Source: Bacteroidales bacterium (lineage in GTDB: Bacteria > Bacteroidota > Bacteroidia > Bacteroidales > Tenuifilaceae). Taken from it: DNA of 64,000 nt. The stretch covers positions 248,001 to 312,000 of the forward strand of contig JABFRB010000001.1 in assembly GCA_013141385.1 (NCBI GenBank). The letters are read 5' to 3'. The notes under the pieces are model-generated. The model ran no database searches and was not told the DNA's origin. It saw only the letters and a list, made by a program, of their open reading frames with translations. The position numbers and the translations under genes are program-made. The first letter of the stretch is position 1, and each line of letters starts with the position of its first letter. Positions 25,606-34,399 of this stretch are shown in pieces.

Positions 25606-27813
25606 TTATACTTTTAAACCCAATATACAAATATCATCAATTTGCTCTCCCTCACCTTTGTATGCATTGAGTGTATTGAGAATAATTTCTTTTTGTACGC
25701 TCATGGGTTTATTGCAATTTTCTACTAATAATTTTGAGAATTGTTTTTGTCCAAATTTTCTTTTTTCGGAATTCATTTGATCAATAAATCCATCAGTTGC
25801 AAGGTATAGACAAGAGTTGTTACTTAGATTTATTTCATGATTAGTATAATATCGTTTCGACTCTCGCTGAAAACCACCAACCGATTTTCTGTCCCCTGAT
25901 ATTCTTTCAAGTTTCCCATCCTGAATAATAATCAGGGCTCTATTTGCTCCTGCAAAGGTTACTCTACTTGTACTACGATTAATCTTTATTAAACATACAT
26001 CCATGCTTGCATGAGACTTACTATGAGATTCTTCTTGCTGCAACACCTTTCGGATCTTTTGATGCAGGTATTCAAGAATTAGAGAAGGATCATGTGTGTG
26101 CCATTCGTTTACGATCTGATTAAGAATTGTATTGCCAATTAGCGACATAAATGATCCAGGAACACCATGACCTGTGCAGTCTATTACCGCTGCAAAAACT
26201 AAATTCTGAACCGAACTAATCCAGAAAAAATCTCCGGAAACAATATCCTTAGGAAGGAATATTACAAATTGATCCTTGAATAGTTCATTTAGTTGTTCTT
26301 CCTTTGGAAGAATGGCTTGTTGAATTGTTTGAGCATATTCAATGCTACTAATAATTCTTTCATTCTTTGCAGCAATAATTTTTTTAGAATTTTCAAGAAT
26401 CACATTCTTTTTCTCAATTTCATCTCGTTGTGTAAGAATTTCATCCTGCTGTAATAATAGCTCTTCGTTCTTCTCTAGTATTTCATTTTGCTGCTTAGCA
26501 AGAATAATATTCGCTTTTTTCTTATTCCGAAGCGCGGAGTAAATAAATACAATTAGGATAGTTAAAAGCGCTAGGATTAAAATAAGGAAATTTCGAAATA
26601 CCTTTTGTCTTTTTGATTTTTCTAAAAAGATATCATCCTTTTTGACTTGTAACACCTTAAAAATTTCTTGCTTCCTCTCAAATTGGTAAAGTAATTCAGC
26701 CTGAACGGATTGTTTTGTATTCTCCTCATTGAAAAGGCTATCGCGAATAGAAATGAATTCTTTATAGTACTTTAAAGCGAGTTTTGAATTATTTATCTTT
26801 TCGTAAACTTCGCTAAGTTTATAAAGTGCGTTGGAGTATGAATCAATTGACCCGGTCTCTTTTGCGAGATTTAAAGCTTTTGTAAAATGAAAAATTGATT
26901 GTTCAGGGTTTTTATCAATTAAAAAGTGCTTACCTAAATTTAGGTGACATTCAGTTTGTTGTGATTTGCTCCCAAGTTTAACAAATGTTGTAAGGGCTTC
27001 AAATAAAAAAGATTTTGCTAATTGAAGATTATTTTGTTCGGTATAAATTGACCCAATTTCACTATAGTTTACCCCGATTGCATCTAGGTTGTTTAGTTTT
27101 TTCGAAATTACTAACGATTTCAAGTAAAAATCAATAGCTTTGCCATACTCTTTCTTTTTTTGATAAGCACCTCCAATATTTAAATATGAGATTCCAATTT
27201 CTTCTTCATCATTAAGTTCTTGACCAATTTTCAACGAATTAAAGTAATATTCCAACGCTTTGTCAAAATCTTTCTGGTGTAGGTAAACAATTCCAATATT
27301 ATTAAGAGTTACAGATATTCCTTGTTTATTATTAATGGATTGGTAGAGTTTAAGAGATTCAAAATAGTATTCAAGAGCGATTGGGTACTTTCCTTGAAGC
27401 CGATATACAGTTCCCATACTATTTTTTATACCTGCAATTCCTTTACGATCATTTAATTTTTTATAATATTCCAGAGAGGTAGAAAGTGCTTCCAGAGCTT
27501 TAATATAATTGTCATTAGATATATAAATATCACCTTTCGTTTTATAAAGACGTGCTAGTTGTTCTGGAAAGCCTAATTTTTCGCATAAAGGGATGGTTTT
27601 ATCAATAAGTAGCGAGGCTTGGTTGAAATTTTCGTAATCATAGATGCTATCAATTTTACAGATAAGCCTTTCAGCCTGAATTGAGTCTTCTTTATATCTT
27701 GTTGATTGGTCTTTAGGATAATCTTCCTCTTGAGAAATACAACTCAAGTGAAAAACAATCAAAGCTAGTACACTTATGGTTTTATAATGCAAGATTCTAT
27801 TCATAGAAATCAA
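25606..27813 (-). CDS. TPR-domain SpoIIE-family protein phosphatase
   Basis: A 735-residue signalling protein. A signal or lipoprotein-like segment (to about residue 28, LIVFHLSC) is followed by about seven tetratricopeptide repeats (about 40-365, e.g. ALEYYFESLKLYQSI and ALEYYFNSLKIGQEL), one membrane helix (about 402-424), a long coiled coil (about 425-485) and a SpoIIE/PP2C phosphatase domain to the end. Phosphatase metal residues appear in DIVSGDFFW, DCTGHGVPGSFMS and ATDGFIDQMN. The layout is that of periplasmic-sensing Bacteroidota phosphatases, where TPRs sense and the cytoplasmic domain dephosphorylates an anti-sigma-type partner. Partner not in the window. Confidence 0.92.
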   Translation of the reverse strand: MISMNRILHYKTISVLALIVFHLSCISQEEDYPKDQSTRYKEDSIQAERLICKIDSIYDYENFNQASLLIDKTIPLCEKLGFPEQLARLYKTKGDIYISNDNYIKALEALSTSLEYYKKLNDRKGIAGIKNSMGTVYRLQGKYPIALEYYFESLKLYQSINNKQGISVTLNNIGIVYLHQKDFDKALEYYFNSLKIGQELNDEEEIGISYLNIGGAYQKKKEYGKAIDFYLKSLVISKKLNNLDAIGVNYSEIGSIYTEQNNLQLAKSFLFEALTTFVKLGSKSQQTECHLNLGKHFLIDKNPEQSIFHFTKALNLAKETGSIDSYSNALYKLSEVYEKINNSKLALKYYKEFISIRDSLFNEENTKQSVQAELLYQFERKQEIFKVLQVKKDDIFLEKSKRQKVFRNFLILILALLTILIVFIYSALRNKKKANIILAKQQNEILEKNEELLLQQDEILTQRDEIEKKNVILENSKKIIAAKNERIISSIEYAQTIQQAILPKEEQLNELFKDQFVIFLPKDIVSGDFFWISSVQNLVFAAVIDCTGHGVPGSFMSLIGNTILNQIVNEWHTHDPSLILEYLHQKIRKVLQQEESHSKSHASMDVCLIKINRSTSRVTFAGANRALIIIQDGKLERISGDRKSVGGFQRESKRYYTNHEINLSNNSCLYLATDGFIDQMNSEKRKFGQKQFSKLLVENCNKPMSVQKEIILNTLNAYKGEGEQIDDICILGLKV

Positions 27814-27872
27814 TTCTTATAAACAAATTTAACATTATTAAGATAACATATTGTATTTTTTTGATTAAAAAC

Positions 27873-27899
27873 AAAAAACCGGGCTAAACCCGGTTTTTG
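27873..27899 (-). terminator. Intrinsic terminator after thx
   Basis: Stem ACCGGG/CCCGGT (27878-27883 and 27889-27894) with loop CTAAA, flanked by A and T runs of five or more on both sides. It lies 20 bases after the thx stop on that strand and would also work on the other strand. Confidence 0.85.
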
Positions 27900-27919
27900 T
27901 AAATTAAGTTACTATAGCA

Positions 27920-28045
27920 TTACTTTGCTTTAGCCTTTGGTTTCTCAGTTTTTTCAGTTTTGACAGGTGCATTTTTTGGCCTTGTATTACCGTACGAACC
28001 CATAAATAATTTACCTCGACGGGTTTTTTTATCTCCTTTTCCCAT
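27920..28045 (-). CDS. Small ribosomal subunit protein Thx
   Basis: A 41-codon gene. The protein starts MGKGDKKTRRGKLFMGSYGN and continues TRPKNAPVKTEKTEKPKAKAK; this is the Thx family of very small, extremely basic 30S proteins described in Thermus and widespread in Bacteroidota, where the GKGDKKTKRGKI-type opening and GSYG-x-x-RP are hallmarks. Thx inserts into the head of the 30S subunit and is thought to stabilise it. It stands alone between a SpoIIE-type gene and a divergent gene, with its own terminator just downstream. Too short for many gene finders. Confidence 0.93.
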   Translation of the reverse strand: MGKGDKKTRRGKLFMGSYGNTRPKNAPVKTEKTEKPKAKAK

Positions 28046-28221
28046 GACTATTTATTATTATGTTGATAGTTAACTAATACTTACAATTGGTTTGCAAATA
28101 TAGAAAAAAGGAATTCAGTAAAAAAATTACTTAATAATAATGTTGTGTTTTAGTTAATCTTTAAATTGACGTTGTTATAAATACCAAATATTATAATAAA
28201 AACCTTATAAAATATTGTATT

Positions 28222-28779
28222 ATGGAAATTAAAGGATCTGCAGTTAAGGCAACCCCCGATTTTGTAAAGGAGAAATTTGGCACTCGATATAATGAGTGGA
28301 TGAAATCTCTCCCCGAGGGTTCTAGGATAATAATTGAACAACCAATACTTGCTACAACATGGTATCCATTGTCCGATGCTGTGCTTATTCCAACGCAAAA
28401 AGTAGCCGATCTGTTTTTTTCGGGAAACAGTATAAAAGCTGCTAATGAAATAGGGAGGCATAGTGCCGATGTGGCATTAAAAGGGATTTATAGTGTATTT
28501 GCAAGAATAGGTTCGCCCCAATTTATGTTAAATCGTGCATCAAATATTTTTGCTGCATATTACAGACCATCTGATATTAAGGTTGTTGAAAGTACTGAGA
28601 AAAAGGTTGTGATTCTTCTTAGTAAATTCCATCCAAATGATAAGCTGGAAATGAATAGAATTGCAGGATGGATTGAAAAAACACTCGAAATTACCAAAAA
28701 ACCACCTTTAAGGGTTGATTTGGAGAATCGTATTGAGGGAACTAATCTTTCAGCAAAAATTTCAGTAATTTGGAACTAG
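28222..28779 (+). CDS. Conserved hypothetical protein, 185 aa
   Basis: I do not firmly recognise this soluble 185-residue protein. It begins MEIKGSAVKATPDFVKEKFG, includes WMKSLPEGSR and WYPLSDAVLIPTQKVADLFF, then EIGRHSADVALKGIYSVFAR near residues 75-95, and ends with a short strand-rich part (PPLRVDLENRIEGTNLSAKISVIW). The layout (N-terminal helical region, a conserved 'W-Y-P' and 'G-x-x-x-A-x-x-x-x-G-x-Y' middle, C-terminal strands) recalls the heme-NO-binding/DUF2378-like sensor fold, but I can see no ligand that proves it. No signal peptide or membrane segment; likely cytoplasmic. No co-directional neighbour is close. Confidence 0.6.
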   Translation: MEIKGSAVKATPDFVKEKFGTRYNEWMKSLPEGSRIIIEQPILATTWYPLSDAVLIPTQKVADLFFSGNSIKAANEIGRHSADVALKGIYSVFARIGSPQFMLNRASNIFAAYYRPSDIKVVESTEKKVVILLSKFHPNDKLEMNRIAGWIEKTLEITKKPPLRVDLENRIEGTNLSAKISVIWN

Positions 28780-28903
28780 TTGGACAGAGTTTAGTTTGAA
28801 TATTTACCACCTGAAAAAAGGGGGTAAAACAGCATTTCGTATGCAAATTAATTCCCTTTCATCCCATTCCTCAAGAACAGCCCCATTTTCAAAACTCAGT
28901 TAG

Positions 28904-28922
28904 CCCTCCTTCCTAAGGAGGG
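28904..28922. repeat. Short hairpin in a repeated-type motif
   Basis: CCCTCCTT, loop CCT, AAGGAGGG. It sits in the text GTTAGCCCTCC...GGGTTGGGTGG, a kind of short palindrome seen in many intergenic regions. No U run on either side. The surrounding gap 28780-29198 has no gene that I can support. Confidence 0.5.
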
Positions 28923-29066
28923 TTGGGTGGTTTTATGAAACTTTAGGATTAATTCTTATTACAAAGAAAATATATCGCATTTTGCGATAGTTATAAACAC
29001 CCCAAAGAACCAGAACCACAACAAAACTCTAGTAACCTTCCTTTCAGAATAACTTTTTGACAACTT

Positions 29067-29106
29067 ATCCCGATGATACTACACCTCATCGGGATTTTCT
29101 TTTTTA
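29067..29106 (+). terminator. Intrinsic terminator without an obvious upstream gene
   Basis: Perfect 10-base stem ATCCCGATGA (29067-29076) and TCATCGGGAT (29086-29095), 9-base loop, then TTTCTTTTTT. It is 288 bases after the nearest plus-strand stop, so either that transcript has a long 3' end or an unannotated small RNA ends here. Confidence 0.75.
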
Positions 29107-29198
29107 CACCTTTTTAATAGATAATCTTTGCAGAGTATTCAAGTGAAATCTGATAATTCAAACAGTTAAAAGGAAATCAATTTAAATAGAAAAGGGAT

Positions 29199-31337
29199 AT
29201 GAAGAAGTTTAGCGTAATAGTATTCATCTTGCTTTCCAGTTTGTATTCAATATCGCAAACTGTGATTAAGGGAAAGATAACCGACACTGAGGGACAACCT
29301 TTACCGGGTGCAAATTTGATACTGAAAGGAACCTACGATGGTATTGGTACCGATGCAAATGGAAATTATAGTTTCAAAACCAACGAAAAGGGAAAGCAGA
29401 TATTAATTGCAAGTTTTGTTGGATATTCAATTGTTGAAAAGGAGATTGAGCTAAATGGTGGCGAACTGGTTGTTGACATTACCCTTAAAGATAAATCAAA
29501 CCAAATAGCCGATGTTGTAATATCTGCCGGTACATTTGAGGCAGCGGACAAAAAGAAAAGTGTCACCTTACAACCATTGGATATTGTTACCACGCCCAGT
29601 GCCGCTGGCGATATCTACGGTGCATTAACGGCACTTCCAGGCGCATCGTTGGTAGGGGAGGATGGTCGATTATTTGTTCGGGGTGGCGATGGTTACGAAT
29701 CCAAAACCTTTATTGATGGGTTGCTGGTAAAAAAACCATACTCATCCAATACCCCCGATTTACCCTCTCGTGGACGCTTCTCACCATTCCTATTTAGCGG
29801 TACAATGTTTAGCACGGGGGGTTATTCTGCTGAATATGGGCAAGCATTATCTTCCGCATTAATTCTTAGTACCAACGCATTCCCTCAAAAAACTCAAACT
29901 GAACTTTCTTTTCTAACTGTTGGTTTAGGCGCAACTCAAACATATAAAGGGAACAATGCATCGATATCAATAGGTGCTGAATATTATAATCTGAAGCCTT
30001 ATTTTAGTATTATAAATCAGGAGGTGGATTGGAATAGATATCCGGAATCACTCGGATTAACCCTAACTTCAAGGGTAAGAACTAAAGGCGATGGGGTGAT
30101 TAAGATATTCTCAACATTCAGCACATCGAATAGCGGGTTAAAATATCCCGAAATGACAAGTCCGGGATCGATACAGAATATCAACTTATCAAATCGGAAC
30201 AGCTATACAAATGTTAACTATACACGGAGCATCAGTAAATGGTCGATGAAGAGTGGGGTTGCATTCACCTATGATGAAAATCTACTAGGAATGGGCGCAT
30301 TTGATGTGAATGATTATAACACAAACGTTCAAGCCCGGGTCTCGATGAAACGAAAGTTTAGCGATAGATTCACTTTAAATTTGGGTGGTGAAGAAACTGC
30401 GAACCTTTTTAACGAGAAGTATCACGAATTCTCTACCGATTTCCTTTTTAAAGGCAATCTAAAGGATTTTAACTCAGCACTATTCACGGAGGCAGAGGTT
30501 AAACCCCTATCGAAACTTGCCGTTAGGGTAGGGCTTAGGGGCGAGAATTCATCGGTTATTAACGATAAAAAGTTGGCAGTAAGAACATCTGCTGCATGGC
30601 TTATTAGCAAAGATATTCAGCTTTCAGTAGCTTATGGAACCTTTTACCAAACCCCAGAGGAGTCGATTTTGAAATTCGATCCTAAGATAGGGTATGAAAA
30701 GGCCGAGCATTATATCGCCAATATTCAGTACGAAAAGAACGATAGAATTTTTAGAATTGAGGGATACCTTAAACAATACAAAGGTCTTGTTATCTATGAT
30801 GCTGCGCAATACTTCAATCCGCTTACCTACAGCAACTCTGGCGATGGCTTTTCCAAGGGTATTGATATTTTCTACCGCGATAGGAAAAGTTTTAGAAATC
30901 TCGATTACTGGATTTCCTATTCCTATATCGATTCAAAGCGAAAATATAGGGATTATCCCGAAAAGGTAACACCCCCTTATGCTGCAAATCACAACTTTAC
31001 AATAGTTGCAAAACAGTGGGTGCAGAAGATAACCACTCAGTTTGGGGCAACATTCTCCCTGTCGAGCGGAAGACCTTATAACGATCCAAACAGTACACAA
31101 TTTATGGATAAAAAAACAGCAAACTACTGCGATTTAAGCTTAAACGTTAGCCATCTCACATCAATCTTTGGAAAGGGTACAATTCTGTATGCTTCGGTTA
31201 ATAATGTGCTTGGGCGAGATAATATTTATGGCTATCGGTACTACTCAATACCAAATTCAACGGGTGTTTATGAATCAATTCCTGTTAGATCCGAATCGAA
31301 GAGATTTATACTATTTGGGGTTTTTGTGACGATTTAA
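29199..31337 (+). CDS. TonB-dependent outer-membrane receptor with carboxypeptidase-like N-terminal domain
   Basis: A 712-residue outer-membrane transporter. Signal peptide (to about residue 19, SISQ), then a CarboxypepD_reg-like beta-sandwich (about 22-105: VIKGKITDTEGQPLPGANL), then a TonB plug (about 115-225, with VRGGDGYESKTFIDGL and the GGYSAEYGQALSS segment), then the barrel. It is shorter than SusC proteins and lacks a SusD partner; the substrate is unknown. It resembles the small TonB receptors of Bacteroidota that take up metals or siderophores. The TPR gene 135 bases downstream may be co-transcribed. Confidence 0.92.
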   Translation: MKKFSVIVFILLSSLYSISQTVIKGKITDTEGQPLPGANLILKGTYDGIGTDANGNYSFKTNEKGKQILIASFVGYSIVEKEIELNGGELVVDITLKDKSNQIADVVISAGTFEAADKKKSVTLQPLDIVTTPSAAGDIYGALTALPGASLVGEDGRLFVRGGDGYESKTFIDGLLVKKPYSSNTPDLPSRGRFSPFLFSGTMFSTGGYSAEYGQALSSALILSTNAFPQKTQTELSFLTVGLGATQTYKGNNASISIGAEYYNLKPYFSIINQEVDWNRYPESLGLTLTSRVRTKGDGVIKIFSTFSTSNSGLKYPEMTSPGSIQNINLSNRNSYTNVNYTRSISKWSMKSGVAFTYDENLLGMGAFDVNDYNTNVQARVSMKRKFSDRFTLNLGGEETANLFNEKYHEFSTDFLFKGNLKDFNSALFTEAEVKPLSKLAVRVGLRGENSSVINDKKLAVRTSAAWLISKDIQLSVAYGTFYQTPEESILKFDPKIGYEKAEHYIANIQYEKNDRIFRIEGYLKQYKGLVIYDAAQYFNPLTYSNSGDGFSKGIDIFYRDRKSFRNLDYWISYSYIDSKRKYRDYPEKVTPPYAANHNFTIVAKQWVQKITTQFGATFSLSSGRPYNDPNSTQFMDKKTANYCDLSLNVSHLTSIFGKGTILYASVNNVLGRDNIYGYRYYSIPNSTGVYESIPVRSESKRFILFGVFVTI

Positions 31338-31472
31338 AGTTGGAAGTCGGAAGAAGGAAGATGGAAGCCGGAAGTCAGACTGATAGGTCAATATAACACA
31401 GCAATACAGCAACACAGCACAACAGTATCACAGCAACACAATCAAATAATAGATAACTAAAACAAAAATAAA

Positions 31473-32114
31473 ATGAAAAGAACATTTTTAACAACAATCG
31501 TAATTGCTTTAGCAATGGTAGTAAATGCTCAAACACCTTTCGAGACAGCAATGAAAGAGAGTTTAGTCCTACTCGATAGTGCAAAAACTACCGAGGAAAT
31601 GCAAGTCGTAGTAGGCAAATTTGAACGTATTGCAATGACCGAAACAACTCAATGGGAGCCTTTGTACTATGCAGCCTTTACTCAGATTAATTTAAGTTTT
31701 AGAGAAAAAGATGGTGATAAAAAGGATGCAATTCTTGATGTTGCTGAAAAAAATATCGAGAAAGCGTTAGAAATTAATGGTGATAAATCGGAGCTATATG
31801 CACTTCAAGGATTTTTGTACCAAGGTAGAATTCAGGTTAGCCCAATGCGTGGAATGACCTATTCTCAGAAAGCAGCCAATATTCTTGAGAAAGCAATTGA
31901 GGCTAATCCCGAAAATCCAAGAGCACTGTTTTTAATGGCTCAAAATATTTATTACACACCTAAAATGTTTGGTGGAGGAGCCAAAAACGCTTTACCTAAA
32001 TTCCTTGATGCTAAATTAAAGTTTGAAAAAGAGGCTGGTAAGGAAGGAATTATGCCAAAATGGGGTGCCAAATCAAACAATAGAATGATTGAGGCATGTA
32101 ATAAGGAGAACTAA
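31473..32114 (+). CDS. Secreted tetratricopeptide-like protein
   Basis: A 213-residue periplasmic protein with signal peptide MKRTFLTTIVIALAMVVNAQ. Helical repeats follow: QVVVGKFERIAMTETTQWEPLYYAAFTQ, then AEKNIEKALEINGDKSELYALQGFLYQ, AANILEKAIEANPENPRALFLMAQN, all TPR-like in spacing. It ends with a distinctive MFGGGAKNALPKFLDA and a charged tail. Its function is unknown; it follows the TonB-dependent receptor on the same strand and could be an accessory protein for it. The 135-base spacer between the two is low-complexity (AAGTCGGAAGA- and ACAGCAAC-type repeats). Confidence 0.8.
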   Translation: MKRTFLTTIVIALAMVVNAQTPFETAMKESLVLLDSAKTTEEMQVVVGKFERIAMTETTQWEPLYYAAFTQINLSFREKDGDKKDAILDVAEKNIEKALEINGDKSELYALQGFLYQGRIQVSPMRGMTYSQKAANILEKAIEANPENPRALFLMAQNIYYTPKMFGGGAKNALPKFLDAKLKFEKEAGKEGIMPKWGAKSNNRMIEACNKEN

Positions 32115-32116
32115 TT

Positions 32117-32233
32117 AACGTGAGCTCAGTGCGGAAATGACATGTTGATTATAAGTATAATATTAGATTGTTGCTTTGTCATGCTGAACGGAGTGAGGCA
32201 TCTAAGTTCCTTCGCTTCGCTCAGGATGACAAG
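32117..32233 (+). repeat. MITE-like element, truncated copy
   Basis: Starts AACGTGAGCTCAGTGCGG three bases after the upstream stop codon and contains the family core TCATGCTGAACGGAGTGAGG and CCTTCGCTTCGCTCAGGATG. The right terminal repeat is missing or too diverged. A frame of 79 codons through this area is a by-product. The rest of the gap to 32487 shows no gene. Confidence 0.65.
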
Positions 32234-32487
32234 GGAGGTTCTTTGCTTCGATTATAACCGGCTTTGTGAACCGAAGATAGTGAACTCAGCAAATAATGAA
32301 AGAACGGAAGGTATTAGAAACCAACCGCTTACTCCTTATTATTCCAACATTCCAATAATCCATCAACACACAAATTGTTAATCGTTTTGGTAATATGACC
32401 GCTTACACCGAACTCGCATTGATATTTATTCTAACTTTAAGCACCTTATTTGTTAGCAAATAGGGTGCTTACTTAAAACATTTAGTA

Positions 32488-33549
32488 ATGAAACTTGATA
32501 GCAAAAAATTAAAAAAACTTTTAATTAATGAGATAAGAGATGCTTTAATACTAGTTGCTATTAGTACAAGTATAACTTATCTGGTTGCTGGTAATCAAAT
32601 ATTCTCAAGTTTCTCGGGCTATTCAAAATCAATATTTTATGGTTTTATACTTGGTTTGACAATTTGGAAGGGAAATCAATTTTTAGGTTTAATCCTTGAT
32701 AAAAAATTCCCTTGGGAAAAAAATCCGAGTACAACCTTTTTTTATCGAATTTCCGCCTCTATCATATTTACCGCAATTGATATATTAATTGTCAACTATT
32801 TAGTATACACGTTTGTGTATAAAATAAATATTTTTGACGATTTAAGACGAATGTTTTTATATGCAGTTATTACATTTGGAATTTCAATGCTAATAACTAC
32901 AATTATCTATCTAAAACATTTCTTTATTAATTGGCGTGAATCCGTTTTACAGAAGGAAAAGTTTAAGCAGGATGCTATTACAATGCAGTACGAAACTCTT
33001 AAAAGCTATGTTAACCCACATTTCCTATTCAATAGCCTTAGCGTATTAAGCTCATTGGTTGAAAAGGATACAGCAAAATCGCAGGAATTTATAAAGCAGC
33101 TCTCGGATATTTACCGGTACGTTTTAGAGCAGAAGGATAAAGAGTTGGTGCCATTGGAAACTGAGCTAACCTTTATTGTTTCTTATATCAATCTACATCG
33201 GGTTAGGCATGGTGAGAATTTAAAGGTTGATTTAAGGGTTGATAACAATGACGGTTATGTTATTCCTTTATCATTACAAATATTGCTTGAAAATGCCTTT
33301 AAACACAATATTATCTCCGAGGAGGAGCCTCTTGATGTTACCATTTCGAGAGAAACTGATTATATTGTTGTACAGAATAAATTGCAAACTCGGAAAACAA
33401 TTAATGAGAATGAGGGCATTGGTTTAGAAACCATCTCCAAGCGTTATGAGTTTTTTACAAAAAGACCCTTAATAATAAATGCTGATAATGGTTTCTTTAC
33501 AGTAAAAATACCTGTTCTAGATCTAAGTGTTTTAGATGGTTATAAATAA
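32488..33549 (+). CDS. LytS/YehU-type sensor histidine kinase
   Basis: A 353-residue membrane histidine kinase. Four membrane helices (about residues 15-35, 42-60, 85-110, 125-145) are followed by a short coiled coil and the His_kinase family domain: YVNPHFLFNSLSVLSSLV (phospho-accepting His at about residue 176), then the ATPase half with LQILLENAFKHN and NEGIGLETISKRY. It lacks any sensory domain outside the membrane, as is common for this Bacteroidota group. It should phosphorylate the LytTR regulator encoded at 34400, with one membrane-protein gene between. Confidence 0.92.
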   Translation: MKLDSKKLKKLLINEIRDALILVAISTSITYLVAGNQIFSSFSGYSKSIFYGFILGLTIWKGNQFLGLILDKKFPWEKNPSTTFFYRISASIIFTAIDILIVNYLVYTFVYKINIFDDLRRMFLYAVITFGISMLITTIIYLKHFFINWRESVLQKEKFKQDAITMQYETLKSYVNPHFLFNSLSVLSSLVEKDTAKSQEFIKQLSDIYRYVLEQKDKELVPLETELTFIVSYINLHRVRHGENLKVDLRVDNNDGYVIPLSLQILLENAFKHNIISEEEPLDVTISRETDYIVVQNKLQTRKTINENEGIGLETISKRYEFFTKRPLIINADNGFFTVKIPVLDLSVLDGYK

Positions 33550-33683
33550 TCAACCTAAATATGATACTGAATTTCATATAACTTCTTTAAATCAAAAATC
33601 GTTGATCCTTGTTCTGAAATCTAATTTTTTCAATAATTAACAACTTAGGTAAATTATAAATTCCTTTTTAGCAAAAACCCTAT

Positions 33684-34241
33684 ATGAAGTATCTAATCTT
33701 TTTATCATACATTTTCTTTATCTCCGAGTTCCTGCTGATGCTCGTAAAACGCTCAAAAAAAAGCACCTCGAAGCATCAAAAAGATAAAGGTTCATTGGTT
33801 CTTCTATGGGTAACAATTTCCATTTGCTTTACATTCGGATTTATATTTGCAGACTATAGCCGATGGAATTTATCTCATCTGATTATGGCTGTTATTGGGT
33901 TACTAATCATTATTGTTGGATTAATAATTCGTTGGGTAGCAATTCTCCAGCTAAAAAAAGCCTTTACTGTTGATGTTGCAATTGGAACGGAGCAAAAACT
34001 TAAAACCGATGGGATGTATAAAACCATTCGGCATCCCAGCTATTTAGGAATGTTGATGATTATGATTGGATTTGCCATTTCCATGAATAGCATTATGTCA
34101 ATTTTGGTTATTGTTATTCCAATGATTATCGTTTTATTGTTTAGAATTTCAGTTGAGGAAACCCTTTTGCTTGAGGCATTTGGTAATCAGTACATCGAAT
34201 TCAGAAGTAAAACCAAAAAGCTGATTCCTTGGCTGTACTAA
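33684..34241 (+). CDS. Isoprenylcysteine carboxyl methyltransferase-like membrane protein
   Basis: A 185-residue integral membrane protein with about five helices. The C-terminal half has the ICMT/PEMT signature: TDGMYKTIRHPSYLGMLMIMIGF (about residues 112-134), followed by RISVEETLLLEAFGNQYIEFRSKTKKLIPW (about 152-182), containing the conserved EE-x-x-L and Y-x-x-F/Y. Bacterial members methylate lipids or small substrates using SAM, but the substrate here is unknown. It lies between the kinase and response-regulator genes of a two-component system. Its stop codon abuts a 47-base tandem array. Confidence 0.85.
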   Translation: MKYLIFLSYIFFISEFLLMLVKRSKKSTSKHQKDKGSLVLLWVTISICFTFGFIFADYSRWNLSHLIMAVIGLLIIIVGLIIRWVAILQLKKAFTVDVAIGTEQKLKTDGMYKTIRHPSYLGMLMIMIGFAISMNSIMSILVIVIPMIIVLLFRISVEETLLLEAFGNQYIEFRSKTKKLIPWLY

Positions 34242-34392
34242 CTCTAGGCACTCGAAGTACTTTAGGCACTCTAGGCACTTTTTTAATACTCTAGGCACTC
34301 GAAGTACTCTAGGCACTCTAGGCACTTTTTTAATACTCTAGGCACTCGAAGTACTTTAGGCACTCTAGGCACTTTTTAAATACTCTAGGCAC
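34242..34392 (+). repeat. 47-bp tandem repeat, three units plus a partial fourth
   Basis: Three units of exactly 47 bases (34242-34382) plus a first-10-base remnant to 34392. Each unit opens CTCTAGGCACTCGAAGTACT, then has TTAGGCACTCTAGGCAC and a T-rich end. Within a unit AGGCACT occurs three times and CTCGAAGTACT is nearly palindromic. The copies differ at only a few bases. It begins immediately after the methyltransferase-like gene stop and ends 7 bases before the LytTR gene start, so it occupies the whole 5' region of that gene. Confidence 0.9.
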
Positions 34393-34399
34393 ATTATCT

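Noticed and set aside
32142-32381. 79-codon plus-strand gene after the TPR gene
   Set aside because: It runs through a copy of the MITE-like core, giving translated strings seen at other copies.
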